Shown here: in pieces, positions 8,277-17,001 of the stretch
Position numbering within the stretch: position 1 is the first letter of the stretch
Layout: the number at the start of each line of letters is the position of its first letter
NCBI GenBank assembly: GCA_016200225.1
Contig: JACQFD010000009.1
Coordinates: forward strand, 1 to 64,000
DNA from: Planctomycetota bacterium
GTDB lineage: Bacteria > Planctomycetota > UBA1135 > JACQFD01
DNA: 64,000 nucleotides
Direction: 5' to 3'
Translations under genes and position numbers: made by a program
Notes under the pieces: generated by a model
Database searches by the model: none
Told to the model about the DNA's origin: nothing
The model's input: only the letters and a program-made list of their open reading frames with translations

Positions 8277-9308
8277 GTGACTTCCAGCGCCGACTCCAAA
8301 CCGAAGGATTCGAAATTTATCATATATTGGCGCTTCGCGCGCCCGTTCACGCTGCTGCCGCCGCTGCTCGGCATGCTCTCGGGCGCGTTCTCGGCCGTCG
8401 GCGCCGTGGCGTCGCACCGCCACATGACGCGGATGGATTTGTTAAATGAAGTCTGGCCATTTTTACTGATCGGATCGCTCATGGCGGCGGCGCTGAACGC
8501 GGCCTCGAACGTTTTAAATCAATGGACCGACCTCGAAAACGATTCTATCAACAAACCGACGCGGCCGCTCCCGGCCGGCCAGGTGACCGTCGCCGAGACG
8601 ATCGTTTATTTTACTATATTATATTTAATATCGGTCGGCGCCGCGTACTTCGTGACGCCGCTCCGCGGCCAGCCGGGCATCGCGGGATTTTTCGCCGAAC
8701 ATGAATGTTTCACGATCGCGACGCTCGGCGCGATATTTACATTAATTTACTCCTGCCCGCCCGTCCGCACAAAACGCTGGGCGTGGCCCGCGCAGATCAC
8801 CATCGCGATTCCGCGCGGATGTTTACTAAAAGTCTGCGGCTGGAGCTGCGTCGGCACCGTCCTCGCCGACGTCGAACCCTGGTTCATCGGCGCCGTTTTC
8901 ATGAGTTTCCTCCTCGGCGCGTCCGCGACGAAGGATTTTTCGGACATGAAGGGCGACCTCGCCGCGAAATGTTATACTCTGCCCGTCCGCTACGGCGTGC
9001 GTAGCGCAGCCTGGCAAATCGCGCCGTTCTTTATCTTTCCGTGGCTCCTCATTCCGCTCGGAATGTTATTAAAACGCGATTTCCACGGCGCCGACGGAAT
9101 TGTACAATCGCTCCCGTTCCTGACGGGAAACGTTTATGTTCTCTCCGGCCTCACCGCCGCGCTCGTCGGTTACGGCGCCTACACCGTCTGGTTGATTTTG
9201 CGCGACCCCGAAGCGCTCGCGACCTCCGAAAATCATCCTTCGTGGACGCACATGTACAGAATGATGATGGTCGCGCAATTCGGTTTCGCGGCGGCGTATT
9301 TGATATAA
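8277..9308 (+). CDS. UbiA family prenyltransferase
   Basis: 343 residues, GTG start, eight to nine membrane helices. It carries both aspartate-rich motifs of UbiA enzymes: NQWTDLENDSINKPTRPLP (first, N-x-x-D-x-E-x-D type) and DFSDMKGD (second, D-x-x-D-x-x-x-D type, around residue 225), with YSCPP between them. UbiA enzymes join a prenyl diphosphate to an aromatic or other acceptor (quinones, chlorophyll, heme O, ether lipids). The substrate cannot be read here. The upstream kinase-like pair could supply its prenyl diphosphate by salvage. The gap to the DUF92 gene is 54 bp, so an operon is plausible. Confidence 0.88.
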   Translation: MTSSADSKPKDSKFIIYWRFARPFTLLPPLLGMLSGAFSAVGAVASHRHMTRMDLLNEVWPFLLIGSLMAAALNAASNVLNQWTDLENDSINKPTRPLPAGQVTVAETIVYFTILYLISVGAAYFVTPLRGQPGIAGFFAEHECFTIATLGAIFTLIYSCPPVRTKRWAWPAQITIAIPRGCLLKVCGWSCVGTVLADVEPWFIGAVFMSFLLGASATKDFSDMKGDLAAKCYTLPVRYGVRSAAWQIAPFFIFPWLLIPLGMLLKRDFHGADGIVQSLPFLTGNVYVLSGLTAALVGYGAYTVWLILRDPEALATSENHPSWTHMYRMMMVAQFGFAAAYLI

Positions 9309-9443
9309 TTTGGAGAGCGCGCAAACGCGCCGACGTTGCGCGCCGTCGAGGGCCCGCGAGAGTCCCCGTGTAACACTTTTCCCCCGGCGCTGCAGGAGTT
9401 CTTATTGACTTTCTACAAAGCACTCCTCACGTCACGCGGTCGC

Positions 9444-12392
9444 ATGTACACACGTTCCAACACTCTTGCGGTTTCCTCATTTTTAACGATCGGCCTCTTC
9501 GCGCACGCAGCGGCGGCGCAGGGTGTGCTTCAAATAATTACGCCGCCGCCGCATCCGACGGGAAAGTCGGGGATCGGCGCGCGCCTCGCGCCCGCGGGCG
9601 ACATCGACGGAGACGGATTTGATGATATTATCATTGGGTCGTTTCTCGCGGACTCGAACGGCAAAACGCACAACGGCGCCGCGCGCGTCGTCTCCGGCAA
9701 GACAGGATCGTTAATATATTATATGACCGGCGCGATATCCGACGAGGAGTGCGGACGCGACGTCGCGGGCGGATTTGATATCAATGGCGACGGCCATCCG
9801 GATTTCGCGGTCGCCTATCCGGGCGCGGGAGGCAACGGCACGTCGGGAGCCGGCCCCGGAAACGTTCGTGTATATTCGGGAACGACCGGCGTTCAAATAT
9901 TATTAATACAATCGCCGGCACCTGTGTACAACGGCGCATTCGGCACATCGTTCGACGTCGCCGACGTCAATCTCGACGGAACAATCGATTTTATTGTTGG
10001 CGAACCGAATTCGAACGCCGCGGGAACATACACGGGCGCGGTCGGCGCATTTAATGGTAAGAACGGCGTCGCCATCTGGAATTGGTCGATCCCGGTTATA
10101 AACGAAGGGCTCGGATACCGGGTGCGCTCGCTCGGCGACGTCCTCGGCGACGGCATTCCCGATTTCGCGGCCTCGGCGCCGTATTTCGATGGGAACAAAG
10201 GTATTATTTATGAACTCTCGGGCGCCGACGGATCGTATATTAATACATTTCTCGGAACGGTCGACGGCGAGTGGTTCGGAGGCGCCTTCGCCGCCGCGGG
10301 CGACGTCGACAAGGACGCGACGATGGATTTAATTATAGGAAAACCGATCGACTCCACGAAGGGCGCCTACGCGGGATCGGCCACTGTTTATAATGGATGG
10401 CACGGCGGCGTGATCAAGACGGTGTATGGAGGTACTAATTTTGAAATGGGGGACAGCGTTGGCGCGGCGCACGACGTCAACGGCGACGGATATGACGATT
10501 TCGTCGTCGGCGCGCCGGGCGCAGGCAACATATTTCCCAATGTACCGTTGTCCGGCAGTTGCTGGCTTTACTCGGGAAAGACCGGAAATGTTATTATATC
10601 CGAATTCGGTCCCGCGGCGAATGCGTACTCCGGCTTTTCCGTCGGGTACGTGGGCGACGTGAATCACGACGGCAAACCGGATTTCGCGATGGGATCCGCG
10701 GACTTTAATAATGGCGAAGGCTGCGTGCAGGTTTTCTCGGGTTCCAACTTTTCGCAATTATATCTAATCCGCGACGATTCCATCAATGCACAATTGGGCG
10801 CGAGCGTCGCGATCGTCGGCGACGTCGACGGCGACGGCGTGGCGGACGTGCTCGCGGGTTCGCCCGGCGAAATTATAAATAATCGCTTGAACGTCGGCGC
10901 CGCGCGGCTCTACTCGGGCGCGACGGGCGCGCTTCTGCGCACGGCCACGGGAAGCAATGTAAACGATCGGTTCGGCGCGGCGGTCGCCGCGATCGGCGAC
11001 GTCAACGGCGACGGCGTTCCGGATTATGCTATTTCGGAGCCGGGTTACGACTCGGGGGCGTTTAGTTTCAATACGGGCGCATTATTTGTATATTCCGGCC
11101 AGTCGGGCCTCGTGATTCGCCTCATCGTCGGCAATCCCAACGAATTTCTAGGCTACGCGGCCGCCGGCGCGGGCGATGTTAACAAAGACGGCGTTCCCGA
11201 TTTGATAACAGGCAGTCCGCTCGCGAACGCGAACGGCGGTCTGTCCGGCCGCGTGAATGTTTGGTCGGGCGCGAACGGCGCTTCATTATATAACTGGAGC
11301 GGCAATTCCGCGGGCGCGCAGTTCGGGACCTCGGTCGCGGGCGCGGGCGATCTCAATCAGGACGGCTACGCGGACGTCATCGCGGGGGCTCCCCACGAAA
11401 CGTTTATAAGCGTCGACAACGGCGTCGCGCGGACGTACTCGGGCAAGACCGGTTTCGTGCTCGGAATGTTTATCGAAGTTCCGGGCGGCGCGCTCTGCGG
11501 AACGTCGGTCGCCGGCGGCGGCGACGTCGACGGAGACGGGACGCCCGACGTCATCGTCGGCGCGCCGAATCTTAATGCTAACAATCTCGGCGCATGCGGC
11601 GTCGTCCGCGTCTATTCGGGCGCGACGAACGTTTTGATCTATTCGATGTACGGAACCGCGGCGGGGGCGCACCTCGGCGCATCCGTCGCGTTCGCGGGCG
11701 ATGTAAACAATGACGGCCGCGCGGATTTCGCGGCGGGCGCGCCCGATTATAATAATTCGCCGGGCGGCGCCACGGGCTGCGTCAACGTTTACAGCGGCGT
11801 CGACGCGTCGAAAATGTATACATTCCTCGGCAACGCGCAGAATCAACGATTCGGCGCGGCGATCGCCGGCGGCGGCGATCTCAATCATAATAATTTCGGC
11901 GATCTCGTCGCGGGCGCGCCGTTTGCAAATAATTCGGGACCCGTGTCCGGAATGGTACAATTTCTGTCGCTGTTTCCGATCGGCGTGCAAATATACGGAA
12001 ACGGAACGCCCGGCTGCTCGGGCGCGCAACTTTCGTTCACCGGCTCCGTGCCGGCGACGGGCAACGCCGACTTTTCGTTTACATGCAATCACGTTCCTAA
12101 CAATACACTTTCGCTCGGCCTCGTGACCGACGCGCCCGACGCAAACGGGTCCGATCCGCTCGGCGTGGGCTGCGTATTCCTCGTCGGCCTCTCGAACGCC
12201 ACCGAAATCATCGCGCTCGACATGGTCAGCGACAACACGGGCCACGGTTATGTTAAAGTCGCCGTTCCTAACAATGCGTCGCTGATCGGTAAAAATTACT
12301 ATTACCAGACGATCAGTTACTGGGCGGGCGCGTGCCCGCTCGGATCGATGAGTTTGAGTTCGTCGAGCGGACTTAAACTAACGATACAGTAG
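9444..12392 (+). CDS. secreted FG-GAP repeat protein, 14 repeats
   Basis: 982 residues from the ATG at 9444, with a Sec signal peptide ending near AHAAAAQ. The frame is open further upstream without a signal-like start. Fourteen FG-GAP units follow, each with a Ca-binding loop such as GDIDGDGFDD, HDVNGDGYDD or GDVNKDGVPD, as in integrin-type beta-propellers. That is enough for two seven-bladed propellers. The last unit has degenerate loop residues (GDLNHNNFGD). The C-terminal ~135 residues form a Gly/Thr-rich beta domain beginning YGNGTPGCSG, of a type often seen at the end of planctomycete secreted proteins. It is likely a cell-surface or extracellular protein; no enzymatic motif is visible. 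Its 3' end overlaps the convergent gene by 20 bp. Confidence 0.85.
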   Translation: MYTRSNTLAVSSFLTIGLFAHAAAAQGVLQIITPPPHPTGKSGIGARLAPAGDIDGDGFDDIIIGSFLADSNGKTHNGAARVVSGKTGSLIYYMTGAISDEECGRDVAGGFDINGDGHPDFAVAYPGAGGNGTSGAGPGNVRVYSGTTGVQILLIQSPAPVYNGAFGTSFDVADVNLDGTIDFIVGEPNSNAAGTYTGAVGAFNGKNGVAIWNWSIPVINEGLGYRVRSLGDVLGDGIPDFAASAPYFDGNKGIIYELSGADGSYINTFLGTVDGEWFGGAFAAAGDVDKDATMDLIIGKPIDSTKGAYAGSATVYNGWHGGVIKTVYGGTNFEMGDSVGAAHDVNGDGYDDFVVGAPGAGNIFPNVPLSGSCWLYSGKTGNVIISEFGPAANAYSGFSVGYVGDVNHDGKPDFAMGSADFNNGEGCVQVFSGSNFSQLYLIRDDSINAQLGASVAIVGDVDGDGVADVLAGSPGEIINNRLNVGAARLYSGATGALLRTATGSNVNDRFGAAVAAIGDVNGDGVPDYAISEPGYDSGAFSFNTGALFVYSGQSGLVIRLIVGNPNEFLGYAAAGAGDVNKDGVPDLITGSPLANANGGLSGRVNVWSGANGASLYNWSGNSAGAQFGTSVAGAGDLNQDGYADVIAGAPHETFISVDNGVARTYSGKTGFVLGMFIEVPGGALCGTSVAGGGDVDGDGTPDVIVGAPNLNANNLGACGVVRVYSGATNVLIYSMYGTAAGAHLGASVAFAGDVNNDGRADFAAGAPDYNNSPGGATGCVNVYSGVDASKMYTFLGNAQNQRFGAAIAGGGDLNHNNFGDLVAGAPFANNSGPVSGMVQFLSLFPIGVQIYGNGTPGCSGAQLSFTGSVPATGNADFSFTCNHVPNNTLSLGLVTDAPDANGSDPLGVGCVFLVGLSNATEIIALDMVSDNTGHGYVKVAVPNNASLIGKNYYYQTISYWAGACPLGSMSLSSSSGLKLTIQ

Positions 12393-13440
12393 CGACGGGT
12401 TCGCTCGCGTTTCTCGCCAGCGCCGCGCCCGCGGCGGTGCCCGCGAGGGATTCGAACACGCGCTTCGGCGAGCCCCAGTCGGACCAGCCCGAGCCTTCGA
12501 CTTTGATCACGACGAGGTTGCGCGCCGGTTCGAAGACCGATTTACTACAATTGGCCGCGGTCGTGATCTGATACAACTGTTCGAGCGCGGCGGGCTCGTC
12601 GTGCGTGCCGATCGACGGCGCGAATCGTTCGAACGCGCGCGCGTGCTCCGGCAGCGTTTTCTCGAATAATTTCCAGAGCGTCGACGCGCGGGCCGCGAAG
12701 ACGAACGTGTTCCAGAGACAACCGCTCTGTTTTAACAATACCGCGGACGCCGGATCGGGCTTTTCTATAAATTCAACGATCGGCCGCGGCGAATCGTTAT
12801 CATTTGCGGACGCGCCGGGGCGAATCCAACCGTATTCGGTCTCGGGACGCTCCGCTTCGACGCCGAGCATCGCCACCGTCTCGGGCCGGATCGAAACCGC
12901 GCGCAGCGCTTCGCGCAGCGATTTTACAAATACCTCCGGACGCGCCACGTGGTGGTCGCTCGGAAGATAAACAATCCGCGCCATCGGATCTCGCTTGCGA
13001 ATGTGCGTCAAAGGCAACAATACGCCGGGCGCCGTGTCGAGATTGCGCGGCTGAGTCAGAATTTCGACGCCGGGAAACGCCGCCAATTGCTTTTTCGCAA
13101 GCGCCAGATGACCTTCGCTAACAATCACCAACGTGCGTTCGAATGGTACAAATCCGGCGATGCGGTCGAGCGTATGTTGCAAAAGGGAACGCCTGCCGTC
13201 GAGCACCGCGAACTGTTTTGGCAGCGGATAACCGTAAATGGCAGTCGTCAGTCCCGCGAGCCGCTTGCCTTCGCCGGCCGCAAGAACGACGGCCCAGACG
13301 TGTCCTTCGCGCGCGCCCTTATTCTTTATCAAGCGCGATTCGCCGTCGCGCACGGACTTCATCGGAGGAGGCGGGAGGAGCTGAGCGGACACGATTGGGA
13401 TCATGAAAGGCAAATGACGAGCCGTGCGGACGCTCCACAC
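12373..13440 (-). CDS. sugar-1-phosphate nucleotidyltransferase (mannose-1-P guanylyltransferase-like)
   Basis: The core starts WAVVLAAGEGKRLAGLT, the NTP-transferase nucleotide loop, and continues with PLPKQFAVLDG, IVYLPSDHHVARPE and VEFIEKPDP. GCLWNTFVFAA and GSGWSDWGSPKR come late. These are the motifs of mannose-1-phosphate guanylyltransferases, which make GDP-mannose for polysaccharides and glycoproteins. The frame opens with a GTG at 13440 (355 residues). Internal ATGs at 13404 and 13362 would give shorter N-termini, and 13362 is closest to the family start. Convergent with the FG-GAP gene. A 20-base hairpin (13482-13501) lies upstream. Confidence 0.82.
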   Translation of the reverse strand: MWSVRTARHLPFMIPIVSAQLLPPPPMKSVRDGESRLIKNKGAREGHVWAVVLAAGEGKRLAGLTTAIYGYPLPKQFAVLDGRRSLLQHTLDRIAGFVPFERTLVIVSEGHLALAKKQLAAFPGVEILTQPRNLDTAPGVLLPLTHIRKRDPMARIVYLPSDHHVARPEVFVKSLREALRAVSIRPETVAMLGVEAERPETEYGWIRPGASANDNDSPRPIVEFIEKPDPASAVLLKQSGCLWNTFVFAARASTLWKLFEKTLPEHARAFERFAPSIGTHDEPAALEQLYQITTAANCSKSVFEPARNLVVIKVEGSGWSDWGSPKRVFESLAGTAAGAALARNASEPVATVSLV

Positions 13441-13481
13441 CGGCGCAGGTGTTTCTCGAACTTTTTTCCACCCCTCCTTGA

Positions 13482-13501
13482 GCGTTTTTTTCGAAAAACG
13501 C
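13482..13501. other. perfect hairpin GCGTTTTT-TTCG-AAAAACGC
   Basis: An 8-bp perfect stem with a TTCG loop sits between the LOG-family gene (minus strand, ends 13542) and the nucleotidyltransferase start (13440 or 13362). On the minus strand it could end the LOG transcript or lie in the 5' leader of the nucleotidyltransferase. An AAGGAGG ribosome-binding-like stretch appears on the minus strand just downstream (about 13478-13472). Function is not established. Confidence 0.4.
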
Positions 13502-13541
13502 GAAATGTTATGTTTTTAACGCGTCCCCGGCGCCGGACAGC

Positions 13542-14123
13542 TCACGTGTCCGCGCGTTGGATCCACCGGCGTCCGCCGGGAGGCTGGAATTCGCGCATTC
13601 TTTGTAACAATTCGTCGATGGAACCGGCGACGAGCAGCATCGCGCGGTGTTCGGGACGGATGAATTCCGCCGCGGCGGCGTGGTCGAGCATCGCGAGGAG
13701 CGGCCCGTAAAAATCGTTAATATTTAAGATTCCGACGGGTTTTTTGTGATAACCGAGCTGGAGCCACGTCAGCGTTTCGAACAATTCGTCGAGCGTGCCG
13801 AGTCCGCCGGGCAATGCAATAAAACCGTCGGACAAATCGTGCATGAGCATTTTGCGTTCGTGCATCGACCCGGTGACGCGCATGTCGGCGACTCCCGGAT
13901 GACACAATTCGCGGTCGCGAAGCGCGCGCGGAATGATACCGATAATTTCGCCGCGCTCCGCGAGCGCGCCGTCGGCCACCGCGCCCATCAATCCTACTTT
14001 TCCGCCGCCGAACACGACGCCGATGCCGGCGCGCGCGAGCGCCGCGCCGCACGCGGCCGCAATCTTAACATATTCCGGGCGGTTGCCGGACGCGGATCCG
14101 CAAAATATACAAATACGTTTCAT
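13542..14123 (-). CDS. LOG family protein (cytokinin riboside 5'-monophosphate phosphoribohydrolase-like)
   Basis: 193 residues from the ATG at 14123; the frame is open upstream but the fold begins at MKRICIFCGSASG. Visible motifs are GGGKVGLMG (39-47), the HERK segment (88-91) and PGGLGT followed by E113, the PGGxGTxxE signature of active LOG enzymes. The family hydrolyses the N-glycosidic bond of nucleoside 5'-monophosphates; many bacterial members act on AMP. 'Lysine decarboxylase' is an old misannotation of this family. It follows a DUF2007 gene after a 17-bp gap, so the two are probably co-transcribed. Confidence 0.9.
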   Translation of the reverse strand: MKRICIFCGSASGNRPEYVKIAAACGAALARAGIGVVFGGGKVGLMGAVADGALAERGEIIGIIPRALRDRELCHPGVADMRVTGSMHERKMLMHDLSDGFIALPGGLGTLDELFETLTWLQLGYHKKPVGILNINDFYGPLLAMLDHAAAAEFIRPEHRAMLLVAGSIDELLQRMREFQPPGGRRWIQRADT

Positions 14124-14140
14124 GGCGCCGCCGCCCGCGT

Positions 14141-14446
14141 TCAACCGAGTCCGCGAAGATCGCTTAAATCGGGACCAAACGTCCGCCCCTGCGCGCGCGC
14201 CTCGTCGAGCGCCGCCCGCGCCTCGGACGCATGATCCGGGTGCGCGGAAACGGTATATCCGGAATGTTGATACAATTCCTGCGCGTCCTTGTCGCCGTCG
14301 GGGCGGGGGCGATAGACGCGGTCCTCGATCAGCACGTCGTCGATGCCGCGGGCGATCAACCACGAACGGACGAGTTTCGCCTCGACGGGATGCGTGGCGT
14401 GGTAGACAACAATTCGCGAAGCGGGGGTGCGGGGCGGTTCGGGCAT
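14141..14446 (-). CDS. DUF2007-like small protein
   Basis: 101 residues. The segment RIVVYHATHPVEAKLVRSWLIARGIDDVLIED matches the pattern of DUF2007 ('putative signal transducing protein'), a small alpha/beta domain that begins with a beta strand followed by a helix containing AxxxKxxLxxxGI. The C-terminal part SAHPDHASEARAALDEA is also typical, with its Ala-rich helix. No catalytic residues are evident and the function of the family is unknown. It precedes the LOG gene on the same strand with 17 bp between them. Confidence 0.7.
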   Translation of the reverse strand: MPEPPRTPASRIVVYHATHPVEAKLVRSWLIARGIDDVLIEDRVYRPRPDGDKDAQELYQHSGYTVSAHPDHASEARAALDEARAQGRTFGPDLSDLRGLG

Positions 14447-14517
14447 GGCGCGGCGAATTGTTAGGAATGGAGGGGGAAATTCACAGTTTCTTCAAAGTCG
14501 CGGGCGACGTTATCGGT

Positions 14518-14787
14518 ATGAAAACAGAAAACGAAACGCAAAACCAGACCGGCGACAACGGACGCCACCGCGGCGGAATGCACGGAATCTTCGACTCCGA
14601 ATTCGCGCCGGACGCGGGTCCGGCCTTTACCGTGGTTCGGGACGACGTCGGCGTCGCGGATTTGTATGATACGCACAGTTGTTATGTCGAGGAAGCGGGC
14701 TATGCCGACGATTTTTGCGCGATCGACGACGACGCGCCATTATGGACAAAAAGCGTGCAGGTGGCCGTCGCCGGCGACGATGAATAA
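14518..14787 (+). CDS. possible small acidic hypothetical protein
   Basis: An 89-residue frame (105 if started at the ATG at 14467) fills an otherwise gene-free gap on the plus strand. It overlaps the 3' end of the convergent PQQ-repeat gene by 48 bp. The product is rich in Asp/Glu and Gly with two Cys, and its codons look like those of the neighbours (GAC, GTC and GCG frequent). I recognise no family, signal peptide or membrane segment. It may be a chance frame; the gap it fills is the main reason to list it. Confidence 0.35.
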   Translation: MKTENETQNQTGDNGRHRGGMHGIFDSEFAPDAGPAFTVVRDDVGVADLYDTHSCYVEEAGYADDFCAIDDDAPLWTKSVQVAVAGDDE

Positions 14788-16989
14788 CGAATTTCCGTAG
14801 AGAACCGGCGAAAGCGCGACCGGTGCGCCGAGGCGAAACCACCAAACGGTGACGCCCGTGCGCAGATCGACGGCGTACACGCGCCCGTCGTTTGCGCCGA
14901 AATAACAATAATTTCCCGAGACGACCGGCGTGCCGCCGATCTGGCGTCCGAGCGGTTGACCGGGAACGGACGCGTCGAGCGCGGCCGCGGCGCCCTCCCA
15001 CTTCCAGCGCCACGCGCCCGTCTTCATATCAAATGCTTGAATTGTTGAATCCGCGCCCGTGGCGGCGACGAGGCCGTCATTTGTACGAAAAACACCGCCA
15101 CCCGCGTCGCCGAGTTTTTGTACAGATTGCCAGATTTGGGTTCCGGTTGTCGGAGAAATACAAGTAAGTTTGGAGTCGATTATACAATAAATTCGGTAAT
15201 CGTGGGAATCATCGTGACCCATGTCTTGCAACAGAAAATTACAACTTTTCAAATTCGGGATCGACCATAACTCGATCCGCTCGTCGGGCTTCGAGGAGTT
15301 GTCACTCTTCACGCTGGAGACGAGCGTTTGGTCTCGAATTGTGAATGTTGCGTAACCAATATTTGAGAGGCCGAGGTCTTTCGCGAGGACCCGTTGTTCC
15401 AGTCGATTCCTGTATAGTGGAAAAAAAAGGGATCGCGTGTCTTTTTTATTAATATCACGAGATGCTCCATTCTTGGGATCGACCAGTCGTTCGAATTGGA
15501 CTCCCGTCCCGTCACATCCTTCAAAGTGGATATATTCATGCGAGTCACGGAAACTTTCGAGGTCTCCGCGAGCATTCCAATCATAATCAATAAAAGGCGT
15601 ATAACAAATCGGCAAATCTAAGTTCAACGACCAGTCGAGTCGTAACGGAGGCGCGACGTCGGTGACGATTCCGAACTCGCCGTTGAACTTCGGCTTCGGC
15701 GCTTTTGTTGTAATTTCAAATAAATTGCGTACTTCCCATTCGAAACCCTTGTCGTCCTTAAATGTAGCAACGCTTTCGGCGCGCCCCTCGGCAAGTTGGG
15801 ATGCGCCGACGCGCGCGCGCCAGAGCGTTCCGCCGTCGAATTTCAATGCCTTCGAAATGCTATTTCCCGCCGAATCTTGAATTGTATATTTCCCCTCGAC
15901 GGCGTTTTGATAACTATCATACGCGTTCACGCGGACGTCGATCTCGGCAGGCGGCACGGAAGAGCCGGCCTGCGGCCATACAAACGATACCCGGCGGTGC
16001 GCGAGCAGGTGCCTCGCTTGGGTTTCAACCGTTGATGGCGTCGTTTCGTCGGTCGAAATTAAATTTACAATTCGATACGAACGCGGCGATCCGTCCGCGC
16101 CCGCGACGAGGAGAGGCCCGATCGACGCGGCGAGGCCGTGCGGTTTGGAACCGGCGCTCTTCGATTCCGGCACGGCATCGACCGGATTGGCTCCGCGAAG
16201 ACTACAATAGGGCGCCTCGAAAAGTAGAATTCCACGCTGCGTCAGCGTGTTGAGTTCGCCGCAAAAATTCCAACCGCTCTCGTCGTCGAAGACGATCACG
16301 GCGCCCTTATAAACCGGCAGGTTTGCAAAGGCATTTTTGATAAAGTTATCGTTCGGACCGTCTTTATTAACAAACACAATCCTAAACAATCCGCGATCGA
16401 TCACAAATCGATCCGGCGCGCCGCCGCCGCTCTCGAGCGCGTCGATTTCGATCGGCGAGTTTTTCTTAAATTTAGCGAATTCCGCGCCGGCGGCGCCGGT
16501 CGAGATCGCGCAGACGGGGCGCGACGCGAGATTCGACAATTCGCCGGCGATTTCCAGCGCGTTTTTTATATCGTTTGGCGTTTCGAGTTTCATCCCCGAA
16601 ATGTGAACGAGTTTGCGCGGATCGCCGGTCGGCGCGTCGGAGGCGAGACCAAAAGCGATCGTTCCGCCGCCCGCGTTCTTAATATTGCAAAACCACGGCC
16701 CGGTCGACGAACGATCGGCGGGACGGACGACGGAAATATAGTCATCTCTTCCCGGCTCGATTCCAAACGTTCCGTCGGCGGCGGTCTTTACAAAATCTTT
16801 TCCGTTAGTAACTTCAATGTTCGCGATCCCCGGTTCGCCCTCGTCGCGCACGCCGTCGCGATTTTTATCGTTGAATACAATTCCGCGAACGGGCGGACGG
16901 CTCGCGGACCCTTGTTCGGGCGGCGCGCCGGCGAGCCCGGCCGCGCATGCTACAATGCAAAGAAACGCGGCCGTCGACGCTGGATTCAT
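14740..16989 (-). CDS. secreted SdrD-like / PQQ (beta-propeller) repeat protein
   Basis: 749 residues from the ATG at 16989 (an in-frame TTG at 17001 exists). A signal peptide ends near AAGLAGA. Residues about 37-110 form an SdrD-B-like or prealbumin-like domain (GIVFNDKNRDGVRDEGEPGI, with a Ca-binding NDKNRDG loop). The middle is large and unassigned. The C-terminal ~200 residues hold PQQ/quinoprotein-like repeats such as TGTQIWQSV, TGAWRWKWEG and TGVTVWWFRLG, each preceded by a 'V-x-A-x-D' type strand. A surface-bound or periplasmic protein is likely; no active-site motif is clear. It is separated by 12 bp from the upstream SirB1-like gene. Confidence 0.75.
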   Translation of the reverse strand: MNPASTAAFLCIVACAAGLAGAPPEQGSASRPPVRGIVFNDKNRDGVRDEGEPGIANIEVTNGKDFVKTAADGTFGIEPGRDDYISVVRPADRSSTGPWFCNIKNAGGGTIAFGLASDAPTGDPRKLVHISGMKLETPNDIKNALEIAGELSNLASRPVCAISTGAAGAEFAKFKKNSPIEIDALESGGGAPDRFVIDRGLFRIVFVNKDGPNDNFIKNAFANLPVYKGAVIVFDDESGWNFCGELNTLTQRGILLFEAPYCSLRGANPVDAVPESKSAGSKPHGLAASIGPLLVAGADGSPRSYRIVNLISTDETTPSTVETQARHLLAHRRVSFVWPQAGSSVPPAEIDVRVNAYDSYQNAVEGKYTIQDSAGNSISKALKFDGGTLWRARVGASQLAEGRAESVATFKDDKGFEWEVRNLFEITTKAPKPKFNGEFGIVTDVAPPLRLDWSLNLDLPICYTPFIDYDWNARGDLESFRDSHEYIHFEGCDGTGVQFERLVDPKNGASRDINKKDTRSLFFPLYRNRLEQRVLAKDLGLSNIGYATFTIRDQTLVSSVKSDNSSKPDERIELWSIPNLKSCNFLLQDMGHDDSHDYRIYCIIDSKLTCISPTTGTQIWQSVQKLGDAGGGVFRTNDGLVAATGADSTIQAFDMKTGAWRWKWEGAAAALDASVPGQPLGRQIGGTPVVSGNYCYFGANDGRVYAVDLRTGVTVWWFRLGAPVALSPVLYGNSLFIVAGDGHLHAFCP

Positions 16990-17001
16990 CTGATATATCA
17001 A

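Noticed and set aside
11286-12245. Long minus-strand frame over the FG-GAP gene
   Set aside because: It is a shadow of the repeated Gly/Asp codons on the plus strand; the product is low in sense (Arg/Val/Ala-rich) and has no family pattern.
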